From assembly GCF_005519465.1 (NCBI RefSeq), contig NZ_CP027858.1:5022001-5086000 (forward strand): 64,000 bases of DNA, read 5' to 3'. The position numbers and the translations under genes are program-made. The notes under the pieces are model-generated. The model did no database searches, was not told the origin of the DNA, and was given only the letters and a program-made list of their open reading frames with translations. Below are positions 8,752-16,688 of this stretch, in pieces. Position 1 is the first letter of the stretch. Each line of letters opens with the position of its first letter. Origin of the DNA: Streptomyces clavuligerus (GTDB taxonomy: Bacteria; Actinomycetota; Actinomycetes; Streptomycetales; Streptomycetaceae).

Positions 8752-9411
8752 ATGACAGATGCCCGGTCGCCCCTGCGCGCCCTGCGAGCCGCACTCTTCG
8801 CGGCGATCTGCATCGCTTTGGCTGCGATGGGGCATTCATGGGCATCTGGCCATGACCTCCCGCTCTCCGTGCTGCTGCCCGCCTTTCCGGTGACCACAGC
8901 CCTCGCCTGGGTGGCCGCCCGCCGCCGCCGGGGTCCCGTGACCATCGGGCTCGGGCTGCTCGCCGCGCAGGGCGGGCTGCACTTCGTCTTCGCGCGCGCC
9001 CAGCTCCACGGCGGCCCGCCGCCCGGGGCCGTCCACCACACCGGCCCCGCCGGAGCCGGGCTCCCCGAGCCGGGCGCCGCCGCCGCGCTCGACGCCGGTC
9101 TGCTGGGGCCGTCCCCCGGCGCCATGGCCCTCGCCCATCTGCTGGCCGCCGCCTTCTGCGCGTTCTGGCTGGCCCGGGGCGAGACCGCCTTCCTCCGGCT
9201 CGCCCACGCCGTGGGCGCCCTCGCCTTCGCCCCGCTGCGGGCACCCGCCACGGCCGTACCGCTGCCGCAGGACGCCCCCCGAGGGGTGCCCGTACGGCAC
9301 CGGACCCGTGCCCGGCCGCGCCCCGGGGCCCTCCTCGGCCACACCCTGGTACGGCGGGGGCCGCCCGGCCGCGTCCCCGTCCCCGCCGCGGCCCCCGGAG
9401 CACGCCTCTGA
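8752..9411 (+). CDS. Integral membrane protein, unknown function
   Basis: A 219-aa protein with about five hydrophobic segments: residues about 9-27 (LRAALFAAICIALAAMGHSW), 36-54, 61-82 (VTIGLGLLAAQGGLHFVF), 120-142 and 150-170. A His/Gly/Pro-rich loop (PPPGAVHHTGPAGAG) lies between helices 3 and 4, and the C-terminus is basic. I do not recognise a defined family. It lies 81 bp upstream of, and in the same direction as, the PepSY-family gene, whose product also has a His-rich loop, so the pair may act together at the membrane, perhaps on a metal; that is inference. I chose the ATG at 8752 because the hydrophobic N-terminus follows at once. Confidence 0.72.
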   Translation: MTDARSPLRALRAALFAAICIALAAMGHSWASGHDLPLSVLLPAFPVTTALAWVAARRRRGPVTIGLGLLAAQGGLHFVFARAQLHGGPPPGAVHHTGPAGAGLPEPGAAAALDAGLLGPSPGAMALAHLLAAAFCAFWLARGETAFLRLAHAVGALAFAPLRAPATAVPLPQDAPRGVPVRHRTRARPRPGALLGHTLVRRGPPGRVPVPAAAPGARL

Positions 9412-9492
9412 CCTGATGTGTCCGACCTGATGTGTCCGACCCGGGGCCGCCTTGCCGTGCCTCCCCGTGCCGACGACAACCTCAGGATCACC

Positions 9493-10959
9493 ATGTCCCT
9501 TGACGCGCCTGCCGAGAGCAGAGCCGAGACCGGTACCACGACCGAGACCGAACGGGAGACCGCCGACGGCGCCTCCTCGACCAGCCTCTGGAGCGGCCTG
9601 CGCCCCCTCGCGCTCCGCGTCCACTTCTACGCCGGCCTGCTGGTCGGCCCCCTGCTGCTGATCGCCGCGGTCAGCGGGCTGCTGTACGCCCTCTCCTTCC
9701 AGGCCGAGAAGTTCGTCTACCGGCAGGAGCTGACCGTCCCCGTCGGCGAACGCGCCCTGCCGCTCTCCGCCCAGGTCGACGCCGCCCGCGCGGCCCGGCC
9801 CGACGGCACCGTCACCGCCGTGTGGCCCGCCGCCGAGGACGACGCGAGCACCCGCGTGCTGATGAGCGCCCCCGGCGTCGACGAGGGCAAGTCCCTCGCC
9901 GTCTTCGTCGACCCGTACACCGCCGAGATACGCGGGGAGCTGCCCTCCTACGGCAGCTCCGGCGCCCTCCCGCTGCGGACCTGGCTGGACGAGCTGCACC
10001 GGGACCTCCACCTCGGGGACCTCGGCCGCAACTACAGCGAGCTGGCCGCGAGCTGGCTCTGGGTCGTCGCCCTCGGCGGGCTGCTGCTCTGGCTCGGCCG
10101 CCGCCGGGCCGCCCGCCGCGCCCTCGTCCTCCCGGACCGTTCCCTCCCCAAGGGCCGCCGCCGCACCCTGTCCTGGCACGGCTCGATCGGCCTGTGGGCG
10201 GTGACCGGACTGGTACTGCTCTCCGCCACCGGGCTCACCTGGTCCCGGTACGCGGGCGAGAACATCGGCGCGGTCCAGGACCAGCTCGGCGGCGCCACCC
10301 CGGCGGTCTCCGCGACACTCGCCGACGCGCCCGCGGGCTCCGGCGGCGGCGGGGACCACTCCGAGCACGGCGCCGGTCACGGGGGAGCCCACCAGGGCGC
10401 GGACGTCGGCATCGACAAGGCGCTGGAGTCCGCGCGCGCGGCCGGGATCGACAGCGACCGCCTCGCGATCACCCTCCCCGCCGAGGGCACCGGCTATGTC
10501 GTCAAGGAGACGGACACCTTCTTCCCGGTGCAGCTCGACTCCGTCGCCGTCGACCCGTCGAACGGTTCGGTCCTCGACGAGCTGCGCTTCTCGGACTACC
10601 CGGTGCTGGCGAAGCTCACCCGCTTCGGCATCGACGCGCACACGGGCGTCTTCCTGGGCCTGGCCAACCAGCTCGCCCTCGCGGCGCTCGCCGCCGCGCT
10701 CATCGTGCTGATCGTCTCCGGCTACCGCATGTGGTGGCTGCGCAGGCCCACCAAGGGGCGTGGCATCGGCGGCCGTCCGGTGCCGCGCGGCGCCTGGCGG
10801 CGGCTCCCGGTGACCGCGCTGCTGCCGCTGGCCGCGCTGACCGCGTTCGCGGGCTGGTTCGTCCCGCTGCTCGGGCTGTCGCTGCTGGCCTTCCTGGTGC
10901 TGGATCTGGCCCTCGGCGCGGTGGCCCGCCTGCGCGCCCGGGCCGCCGCCGGGAGCTGA
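9493..10959 (+). CDS. PepSY-associated transmembrane protein
   Basis: A 488-aa membrane protein of the PepSY-associated TM family (iron-regulated membrane protein group). TM1 is at about residues 42-62 (HFYAGLLVGPLLLIAAVSG). An extracytoplasmic PepSY-type domain follows, then helices at SWLWVVALGGLLLWLGRRR, GSIGLWAVTGLVLLSATGLTW and LALAALAAALIVLIVSGYRM, with a C-terminal helical pair. The second outside loop holds a His-rich string (DHSEHGAGHGGAHQG) that looks able to bind metal. Family members are often linked to siderophore or copper handling, but the substrate here is unproven. Start chosen at the ATG after AGGA. A hairpin follows the stop. Confidence 0.85.
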   Translation: MSLDAPAESRAETGTTTETERETADGASSTSLWSGLRPLALRVHFYAGLLVGPLLLIAAVSGLLYALSFQAEKFVYRQELTVPVGERALPLSAQVDAARAARPDGTVTAVWPAAEDDASTRVLMSAPGVDEGKSLAVFVDPYTAEIRGELPSYGSSGALPLRTWLDELHRDLHLGDLGRNYSELAASWLWVVALGGLLLWLGRRRAARRALVLPDRSLPKGRRRTLSWHGSIGLWAVTGLVLLSATGLTWSRYAGENIGAVQDQLGGATPAVSATLADAPAGSGGGGDHSEHGAGHGGAHQGADVGIDKALESARAAGIDSDRLAITLPAEGTGYVVKETDTFFPVQLDSVAVDPSNGSVLDELRFSDYPVLAKLTRFGIDAHTGVFLGLANQLALAALAAALIVLIVSGYRMWWLRRPTKGRGIGGRPVPRGAWRRLPVTALLPLAALTAFAGWFVPLLGLSLLAFLVLDLALGAVARLRARAAAGS

Positions 10960-10978
10960 TCCCGCGGGACGACGGACC

Positions 10979-11012
10979 GTGGCCCGGCCCCACACGGGTG
11001 GGACCGGGCCAC
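10979..11012. terminator. Bidirectional terminator hairpin
   Basis: A 15-bp stem with one mismatch (arms 10979-10993 and 10998-11012) and a 4-nt loop, between the convergent PepSY-family and winged-helix genes. Confidence 0.8.
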
Positions 11013-11052
11013 GGCGCCGCGGGGACATCCGCGCCTACGGGTACGCGCGGGG

Positions 11053-11748
11053 TCAGGGCGTGTACTTGTAGCCGACCCGCCGCACGGTCTGGATGGTGTG
11101 CCGGTACCGCTCGCCCATCTTCCGGCGGAGCCGGGCGACATGGACGTCGACCGTCCGGCCGTCGCCGACATGCCCGTACCCCCACACCGTCGTGACCAGA
11201 TGGTCACGGGTGTGGACCCGGTGCGGATGCGCCACCAGATGCGCCAGCAGCTCGAATTCCAGATAGGTGAGATCCAGCGCCCGGTCCTCGATCAGCGCCA
11301 CCCGCTCGGCGGTGTCGACGCGCACCGGTCCCGGCGCGCCGCCCGGCCGGGGCTCCTCGTGCTCCCCGGGGCCGCCGTGCTCCGCCGGTCCGCTGTACTC
11401 CGCCGGTCCGCCGTGCTGCGGCGGCCCGGTGACCCGGCCGACACCCTGGACACCCTGGCCGCCCTGGCGGGCCGCCGGGACGAGGAGGAGATAGCCGAGC
11501 ATCGGCGGACGCCCCGGCAGGCTGGGCACGATGTGCTGCGGCGCGGGTACCCAGGTGGCGCCCGGCGGCAGCAGTTCGACCACGTCGGCGAGGCCGCTCG
11601 GCGGCACCACCTCGTCGCGGTCTATGGCTCGCAGCCGATGCCGCACCCGGCTCGTGGACCCCGGCCCCGGGGCGGCGGCGGACACGGCGGCGGGGACCAC
11701 GGTTGGTACGGCGGCGGGTACGGCGGAGAAGGGACGGGAGTTCGCCAT
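11053..11748 (-). CDS. glnRII: OmpR-type winged-helix regulator, probable GlnRII
   Basis: A 231-aa protein whose C-terminal domain (about 140-231) is an OmpR/PhoB winged helix: LTYLEFELLAHLVAHPHRV, TVDVHVARLRRKMGERY and the wing QTVRRVGYKYTP. The N-terminal part (about 1-95) is not a recognisable receiver and has no clear phospho-acceptor Asp. The middle is a repetitive linker (SGPAEHGGPGEHEE) with an 18-bp period in the DNA. In S. coelicolor the GlnR homologue GlnRII is encoded close to glnII and binds the same promoters as GlnR. This gene's domain type and position, just downstream of glnII, fit that, so the name is inferred from context. Target: probably GlnR-type boxes such as the one at 13202-13239. 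Confidence 0.7.
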   Translation of the reverse strand: MANSRPFSAVPAAVPTVVPAAVSAAAPGPGSTSRVRHRLRAIDRDEVVPPSGLADVVELLPPGATWVPAPQHIVPSLPGRPPMLGYLLLVPAARQGGQGVQGVGRVTGPPQHGGPAEYSGPAEHGGPGEHEEPRPGGAPGPVRVDTAERVALIEDRALDLTYLEFELLAHLVAHPHRVHTRDHLVTTVWGYGHVGDGRTVDVHVARLRRKMGERYRHTIQTVRRVGYKYTP

Positions 11749-12063
11749 GAGAGGTCAGCTCTCTTTCGCGCGGAGGAGTCGTCGAGCCGAAGAAACGGAC
11801 GTACGTCGTGCGCGCCGGGCCGGAGGCCGGTGGGTGACCGGCTTTCAGTGGGCCCGCGCGCTCAGCGCGCGACAACACTCACGGTCGAAATCATGGTGCT
11901 GACGGGAAGGCCAGAACGGCTCAAGGTCACAGCGACCTGTCGCGGGGTTCTCGTAGCCGACCATGGCCTCATTGAAGCAGATGTACCCGGCCCGAACGAG
12001 CCTTCCTCTCACGGAGTGAGACGGTGATCTCACCCCACAGTCGGGGTGCCGGGGCCGGACACA
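11749..12063. other. Gap between glnII and the winged-helix gene
   Basis: No convincing gene. It should carry the promoter of the winged-helix gene. On the minus strand a very short frame (MISTVSVVAR, ending near 11863) overlaps the dyad GCGCGCTGAGCGCGC; a leader-peptide role is conceivable but has no ribosome-binding-site support. Confidence 0.5.
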
Positions 12064-12107
12064 CGCCCGGGGGCGCCCGCCGTGTGATCGGCGGACGCCC
12101 CCGGGCG
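12064..12107 (-). terminator. Intrinsic terminator of glnII
   Basis: A strong hairpin begins about 20 nt after the glnII stop. The outer 12-bp stem is CGCCCGGGGGCG paired with its complement, and an inner 6-bp CCGCCG/CGGCGG stem closes a 6-nt loop. Confidence 0.88.
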
Positions 12108-12126
12108 CGGGACGGCTGAGTGCGCG

Positions 12127-13158
12127 TCAGACCTGACCGGCCTTCTCCAGCGCGGTGCAGCACGTGTCCACCAGCAGCCGCGTCACGACATACGGGTCGA
12201 CGTTCGCGTTGGGACGGCGGTCCTCGATGTAGCCCTTGCCGTCCTTCTCCACCTGCCACGGGATACGGACCGACGCGCCCCGGTCGGAGACGCCGTAGCT
12301 GTACTCGTTCCACGGCGCGGTCTCGTGCAGCCCGGTGAGCCGGTCGTCGATGCCGGCGCCGTAGTTCTTGACGTGGTCCAGCGGCTTGGAGCCCTCGCCC
12401 AGCGACTCGCACGCGGTGATGATCGCGTCGTACCGCTCGCGCATGGCCCGGGTGGAGAAGTTGGTGTGCGCGCCCGCGCCGTTCCAGTCGCCCTTCACCG
12501 GCTTCGGGTCCAGCGTCGCGGAGACGCCGAAGTCCTCGGCGGTGCGGTAGAGCAGCCAGCGCGCGATCCAGAGCTGGTCGGCGACCTCCAGCGGGGCGAG
12601 CGGGCCGACCTGGAACTCCCACTGGCCCGGCATGACCTCGGCGTTGATGCCGGAGATGCCCAGCCCCGCCCTGAGGCAGTTCTCCAGGTGCGCCTCGACC
12701 ACGTCGCGGCCGTGGATCTCGTCCACGCCGACACCGCAGTAGTAGCCGCCCTGGGGCGCGGGGAAGCCGCCGACCGGGAAGCCGAGCGGCCGGCCGCCCT
12801 CGAAGAAGGTGTACTCCTGCTCGATGCCGAAGACCGGCTCCTGCGCGGCGAACCGCTCCGCGACCTCGGCCAGCTCGGCACGGGTGTTGGACTCGTGCGG
12901 GGTCAGGTCCGTGTTCAGCACCTCGCACAGGACCAGGAGGTCGCCCGCGCCGCCGCGGATCGGGTCGGGGCAGGAGAAGACCGGCTTGAGCACACAGTCC
13001 GACGAGCTGCCCTTGGCCTGGTTGGTGCTGGACCCGTCGAAGCCCCAGAGCGGCAGCTCCTCGCCCTCGGCCAGAATCCGCGTCTTGGAACGCAGCTTCG
13101 CCGTCGGCTCGGTGCCGTCGATCCAGATGTATTCAGCCTTGTAGGTCACGGGACTCAT
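12127..13158 (-). CDS. glnII: Glutamine synthetase type II (eukaryote-like)
   Basis: GlnII catalyses the ATP-dependent condensation of glutamate and ammonium to glutamine in the cytosol. At 343 aa it has the length of the short eukaryote-like GSII enzymes, well below bacterial GSI. Typical motifs are MSPVTYKAEYIWIDG at the start, LPLWGFDGSSTNQA, PVFGIEQEYTFFEGG (metal ligands), GINAEVMPGQWEFQVGP, GAGAHTNFST and DRGASVRIP. It lacks the adenylylation region of GSI. A four-half-site GlnR box lies 44-81 bp upstream and a terminator lies just downstream, so it is a monocistronic, nitrogen-regulated unit. The next gene in the same direction is the probable glnRII. Confidence 0.98.
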   Translation of the reverse strand: MSPVTYKAEYIWIDGTEPTAKLRSKTRILAEGEELPLWGFDGSSTNQAKGSSSDCVLKPVFSCPDPIRGGAGDLLVLCEVLNTDLTPHESNTRAELAEVAERFAAQEPVFGIEQEYTFFEGGRPLGFPVGGFPAPQGGYYCGVGVDEIHGRDVVEAHLENCLRAGLGISGINAEVMPGQWEFQVGPLAPLEVADQLWIARWLLYRTAEDFGVSATLDPKPVKGDWNGAGAHTNFSTRAMRERYDAIITACESLGEGSKPLDHVKNYGAGIDDRLTGLHETAPWNEYSYGVSDRGASVRIPWQVEKDGKGYIEDRRPNANVDPYVVTRLLVDTCCTALEKAGQV

Positions 13159-13201
13159 CCTTTGCGGCTCGTGCGGTACCCCCGCAGCGTCGCAATGCCC
13201 C

Positions 13202-13239
13202 ATTTCCCGACCGTTGCCCTAATGTGAACCCTGTGTTAC
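13202..13239 (-). promoter_or_regulatory. GlnR operator of glnII
   Basis: Read on the minus strand: GTAAC-n6-TTCAC-n6-GCAAC-n6-GAAAT. This fits the actinobacterial GlnR consensus gTnAC-n6-GaAAc repeated twice with exact 6-nt spacers. It lies 44-81 bp before the glnII start, the expected place for nitrogen control of this gene. Confidence 0.88.
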
Positions 13240-13756
13240 GAGGTGCCTGCGGTGCTTGTGGGACGCCCGCTGTCTGTGCCGCCGCCCGTCTCCCCGCGCC
13301 GGAAGGACGGCAGAGAGCGCCACAGCGTGAACGAGTCCGGGGTGTGCACCCGGCGGAACGCATACGAAGGGCCGGGCAGACGCCCCGCCGTCCGGGCGTG
13401 GTGCCCCTCGCGCCAGGCCCGCTCCGCGCCAGGCCCACTCCGCCCCCGGGCCGCCGCCCGCGGATCCGCCGGGGAGCGGATCCGCCGGCCTCGCCCGGCG
13501 CCGCCCCGGACTCCGCCACCGGACGCCCGGACAGCGCGTACTGAGGGACCGGATCGCCGTACAGATCCGCGATCGGCGTCGTGTGCAGCGCCCGCCCGGT
13601 GGCCCTCCGGGCGCGGCATGGCGAACACTGCCGTGAGCGCGTCCGCCGCGTGCACCCGGCGGTGCTCGACCCGGACATACTCGTGCGGAAGGGCGGGGGA
13701 CAGCCGCTGCTCGCCCGCGCCGGAGCGGGGCTCCCGCTGCCCGCTGCCCGCTGCCC

Positions 13757-13798
13757 GGTGGCGGTGGCGGTGGCGGTGGCGGTGGCGGTGGCGGTGGC
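13757..13798. repeat. Hexanucleotide tandem repeat, seven copies
   Basis: GGTGGC is repeated seven times, followed by one variant unit (GGTGAC). It is a microsatellite in non-coding DNA; in one frame it would read (Val-Ala)n. Confidence 0.97.
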
Positions 13799-13989
13799 GG
13801 TGACGAGGAGCGGTACGCCCTCGGCGGCCGTGCGGTCGACTGCGGACCCGGTGGTGGACCCGGTCGCGGGGCCGGTCGAGGGCCCGGCCCCGGCGGGCTG
13901 CCCGGTGCACTGGGCCCCCGGTGCGCATACGGTCCCCCGGAACGGTCGGAGCCGGCCGGGGAAGGGGAGCGCGAACAGCGGCATCGGTT

Positions 13990-14012
13990 GCTTGCAGGCA
14001 CGTCCTGCAAGC
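13990..14012. promoter_or_regulatory. Perfect 9-bp inverted repeat upstream of the oxidoreductase gene
   Basis: GCTTGCAGG-n5-CCTGCAAGC, ending about 100 bp before the oxidoreductase start. The perfect dyad with a 5-nt centre suggests a dimeric repressor site; no T-run follows, so a terminator is less likely. Confidence 0.45.
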
Positions 14013-14114
14013 CGCGCCGGACTCCCGCGGCCTGCCGGAAGAAAACAACACCCGGTCGAGTAGGGGTTCCCCGGATTCCTCCCCCGGCGGCCCGGCGGGC
14101 TGCACACTGGGGCC

Positions 14115-15023
14115 ATGAACCACACCCCGCCCCCGCAACTGCGCTGTGGACTCATCGGTGCCGGACCGTGGGCGCACCAGACCCAGGCGCCCGCGCTGAG
14201 CGCCCATGGCGGCGTGGCCTTCACCGGCGTCTGGGCCCGACGGCCCGAGGCGGCGGCGGAGCTGGCCACCGAGCACGGCGTCGCCGCGTACTCCGGGGAG
14301 GAGGGGATCGACGCGCTGCTCGCCGACTGCGAGGCCGTCGCCTTCGCGCTGCCCCCGGACGCCCAGGCCCCGCTCGCGGCGCGCGCCGCCGCGGCCGGAC
14401 GCCATCTGCTGCTGGACAAGCCGGTCGCCACCGATGTGGCGGCGGCGCGGGAGGCCGTCGACGCCGCCCTCGGCGCCGGGGTGGCCTCCGTGGTCTTCTG
14501 CACCCTGCGGTTCGCGCCCGACACCGAGACCTGGATCGAGGAACAGTCGGCGCTGGGCGGCTGGTTCACCGCCCAGGCCCGCTGGCTCGGCGCGCGGTAC
14601 GCCCACGGCGTCGACAGCGTCAGCCCGCCCTCGCCCTGGCGGCGGGAACGGGGCGGCCTCTGGGACGTCGGCCCGCACGCGCTCTCCGTGCTGATCCCGA
14701 TCCTCGGCGACGTGACCTCCCTCTCGGCCGTCCCCGGCCCCGCCGACACCGTCCATCTGACCCTGCGGCACTCCTCCGGCGCCTCCAGCGCGCTCACCCT
14801 CGGCCTGAGCGCCCCGGCGGGCGCGGCGGGCACCCGCGTCGAACTCCTCGGCGACCACGGCAAGTCCGTGATGCCGAAGTGGAACGACCCGGTCACCGCC
14901 TTCCGCGGCGCGATCGACGAACTCCGCGCCGCCATCCGCACCGACCGCCCCCACCCGTGCGACATCCGCTTCGGCCTGCGTCTGACGGAACTCCTGGCGG
15001 AGGCGGAGTCCCAACTGTCCTGA
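14115..15023 (+). CDS. Gfo/Idh/MocA-family oxidoreductase
   Basis: A 302-aa NAD(P)-dependent dehydrogenase-like protein. The N-terminal Rossmann fold starts LRCGLIGAGPWAHQTQAPAL (GxGxWA). The region EAVAFALPPDAQAP and the signature HLLLDKPVATD (the EKP-type motif, here DKP) follow. The C-terminal alpha/beta domain has WDVGPHALSVLIPILGD, where the family often keeps an Asp-x-x-x-His pair near the active site (here DVGPH). The substrate, usually a sugar or polyol in this family, is unknown. It is transcribed alone, between two long repeat-rich intergenic regions. Confidence 0.9.
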   Translation: MNHTPPPQLRCGLIGAGPWAHQTQAPALSAHGGVAFTGVWARRPEAAAELATEHGVAAYSGEEGIDALLADCEAVAFALPPDAQAPLAARAAAAGRHLLLDKPVATDVAAAREAVDAALGAGVASVVFCTLRFAPDTETWIEEQSALGGWFTAQARWLGARYAHGVDSVSPPSPWRRERGGLWDVGPHALSVLIPILGDVTSLSAVPGPADTVHLTLRHSSGASSALTLGLSAPAGAAGTRVELLGDHGKSVMPKWNDPVTAFRGAIDELRAAIRTDRPHPCDIRFGLRLTELLAEAESQLS

Positions 15024-15781
15024 GCCGCCCCCGGGGAACCGGCCGCCGGCCCGAACGGCCCGGCGGCGGGGACGGGTCTGCCAGGACGCGCCCGTCCCGG
15101 GCCGCGGCGCCGGAATGCGTCCGTACCGCGGTGGGGTGCCGGGACGTGGGTCCGCTCCCGGGAAACGCCTGCCGGGCCACCGGGGCCGACGCACAGTGGC
15201 GCGCCGTCGCGGGTGCCGCGGCCGACCGGGCGGCGGGCCCGCCGGGAGGTGTCCGCTCCCGGGCGTGCGCCCGGTGCGAGAAGTGCCCGCAGGGGTGCGG
15301 GATGCGGCGGTCCTTGTGCTGCGGTCCGTTTCGGGGCGCCGTGCGCTGAGGGCCGAGCATGTCCAGCCGCTCGCCATGCGCTGCTCGCCGCCGCCTGCGG
15401 GCCGTCGGCGGTGCCCCGGCCGACCGGCGGCGGTCCGGCCGGGACGTGTCCGCTCCCGGGTCCGGCCGGGTGCGAGAAGTGCCCACGGGGGTGCGGGATG
15501 CGGCGGCCTCTGCGGTGCGGGGCCCGGAAGCGCGTCGCGACGGCGGACCGTGCGCAGCCGCTCGTACCGGCCCCGCGCGCTCGCCGCTGTCGTGCGTCCG
15601 GCTGCGCTGTCCCCGTGGGCCGTCGCCGACGTGGCCGCCGGACCGATGGGCGAGTGCGCCGAGGACACGTGTCCCGGTCCCGGTGCCCGTCCGGCGCCGG
15701 GCGGCCACCGTTCCCCTGCCGCAAGGGCGGACTCCCACCGCCGACGCGGGGCGCCCGTCCGGCAGGTCCGGCCGCGGAGCG
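15024..15781. other. Repeat-filled intergenic region
   Basis: 758 bp without a supportable gene. Much of it is an imperfect tandem duplication (see 15210-15605), with an additional partial copy of the GTCCGCTCCCGGG core at 15150. No IS features such as terminal inverted repeats or a transposase were found. Confidence 0.65.
15210..15605. repeat. Imperfect tandem duplication, period about 197 bp
   Basis: Landmarks recur about 197 bp apart: GTCCGCTCCCGGG at 15251 and 15448, then GTGCGAGAAGTGCCC followed by GGGGTGCGGGATGCGGCGG, and later AGCCGCTCG. The conserved core around GTGCGAGAAGTGCCC has internal dyad symmetry with the following GGGGTGCGGG. The role is unknown. Confidence 0.75.
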
Positions 15782-16168
15782 TCAGCGCCCCGGGGGCAGG
15801 GTCCGGCCGAGCGCGTCCCGTACCGCCTCGTCCGTCCGCGCCACCACGGCCGTCCCGTCGGCGGCGGTGATGATCGGCCGCTGGATGAGCACCGGGTGCG
15901 CGGCCAGCGCCTCGATCCAGCGCTCGCGCGCGTCCGCGTCGCGCGGCCACTCCTGGAGCCCGAGTTCCCGGGCCGCGGCCTCGCCGGTGCGGGTGATGTC
16001 CCACGGTTCGAGCCCGAGACGCCCGAGCACGCCCCGGATCTCGTCCGCGCCCGGGACGTCCTCCAGATAGCGCCGGACGGTGTACTCGGCGCCCTCCGCG
16101 TCGAGCAGCTCCAGCGCGCCGCGGGACTTCGAACAGGCGGGGTTGATCCAGATCTCCATGCTCCCCAC
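15782..16168 (-). CDS. ArsC/Spx-family thioredoxin-fold protein
   Basis: A 128-aa protein of the arsenate reductase (glutaredoxin-type ArsC) family. The start of the fold, MEIWINPACSKSRGALELLD, carries the CxxS/R-type active-site Cys. Later segments include YLEDVPGADEIRGVLGRLG and VLIQRPIITAADGTAVV, the usual ArsC strand and Arg. Many family members are not true arsenate reductases, and no other ars gene is nearby. A GTG at 16168 with GGGGG upstream is my chosen start. The ATG three codons later has a purine run only 1 nt away, too close to be a working ribosome site. Confidence 0.85.
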   Translation of the reverse strand: MGSMEIWINPACSKSRGALELLDAEGAEYTVRRYLEDVPGADEIRGVLGRLGLEPWDITRTGEAAARELGLQEWPRDADARERWIEALAAHPVLIQRPIITAADGTAVVARTDEAVRDALGRTLPPGR

Positions 16169-16293
16169 CGTACCCCCGCGCCGCTCCGGCCAGGAGCCCG
16201 TAAATACGGCCTGGCCAGGGCCGATTGTCAGTGCCGGAATCTAGAATGGACAACAGTTCGAGAAGGTTCCGCCACCGTGCCAGGAGGTTGCCG

Positions 16294-16629
16294 ATGGCCG
16301 CTGCCAGACTCACGACGACGCCCACCACGACCCGACCGTCCACCCCCCGGCCGTCCGCGGCGAAGCGCTCCGCGGAGCAGGTCGTCACCGCCTGCGCGCC
16401 CCTGCTGAAGTCACCGCTCCCGGCGGGCCGCCCCCGCGAGTGGTACGTCACGCACAACCGCAGGCTGAAGGCGATGCGGCTCGCCATCGCCCTGCTCGAC
16501 ACGGGGGTCCACCACCCGCAGACCGCGGACAACGGCCGCATACGCGCGACGGCCGACCGGATCGGGGTGCACCGGCCGTCCGACACCACCTGCCGCATGG
16601 TGCGCGCGCTGATCCGTTACGGCCGCTGA
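16294..16629 (+). CDS. Small conserved actinobacterial protein, unknown function
   Basis: A 111-aa protein with a Thr/Pro-rich N-terminus (TTTPTTTRPSTPRPS) and a folded-looking C-terminal half with basic and aliphatic patches (RPREWYVTHNRRLKAMRLA, IRATADRIGVHRPSDTTC). The start at 16294 is set by a strong AGGAGG 7 nt upstream; longer versions starting at 16246 are possible. I do not recognise a functional family. The gene is alone, convergent with the MOSC gene. Confidence 0.7.
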   Translation: MAAARLTTTPTTTRPSTPRPSAAKRSAEQVVTACAPLLKSPLPAGRPREWYVTHNRRLKAMRLAIALLDTGVHHPQTADNGRIRATADRIGVHRPSDTTCRMVRALIRYGR

Positions 16630-16688
16630 GCCCACCGGGGTGGCCCGCCGTCCCGCCCCGCCGCGGCGCGGGACGGCGGGCCACCGCC

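Larger units (their letters stand above)
13240..14114. other. Long intergenic region with repeats
   Basis: 875 bp between glnII and the oxidoreductase gene with no supportable gene. Both strands have open frames, but they translate to low-complexity Pro/Arg/Ser, and the frames cross a pure hexanucleotide repeat. Two blocks (about 13310-13370 and 13611-13680) resemble each other around GTGCACCCGGCGG, which suggests an old, decayed duplication. A clear dyad at 13990-14012 lies near the downstream gene. Confidence 0.6.

Noticed and set aside
11845..12033. Minus-strand 62-aa frame upstream of the winged-helix gene
   Set aside because: No ribosome site or family resemblance, and it covers the region expected to hold the promoter.
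6041..13798. CRISPR-like arrays from the short tandem repeats
   Set aside because: The units are 6-9 bp and directly adjacent with no spacers; no cas gene is present.
13219..14010. Long minus-strand frames between glnII and the oxidoreductase
   Set aside because: Translations are Pro/Gly/Arg-rich and run through the GGTGGC microsatellite; codon third positions do not show a coding bias.
14893..15738. Minus-strand 281-aa frame in the repeat region
   Set aside because: The frame overlaps the end of the oxidoreductase gene and consists of the tandem non-coding duplication.
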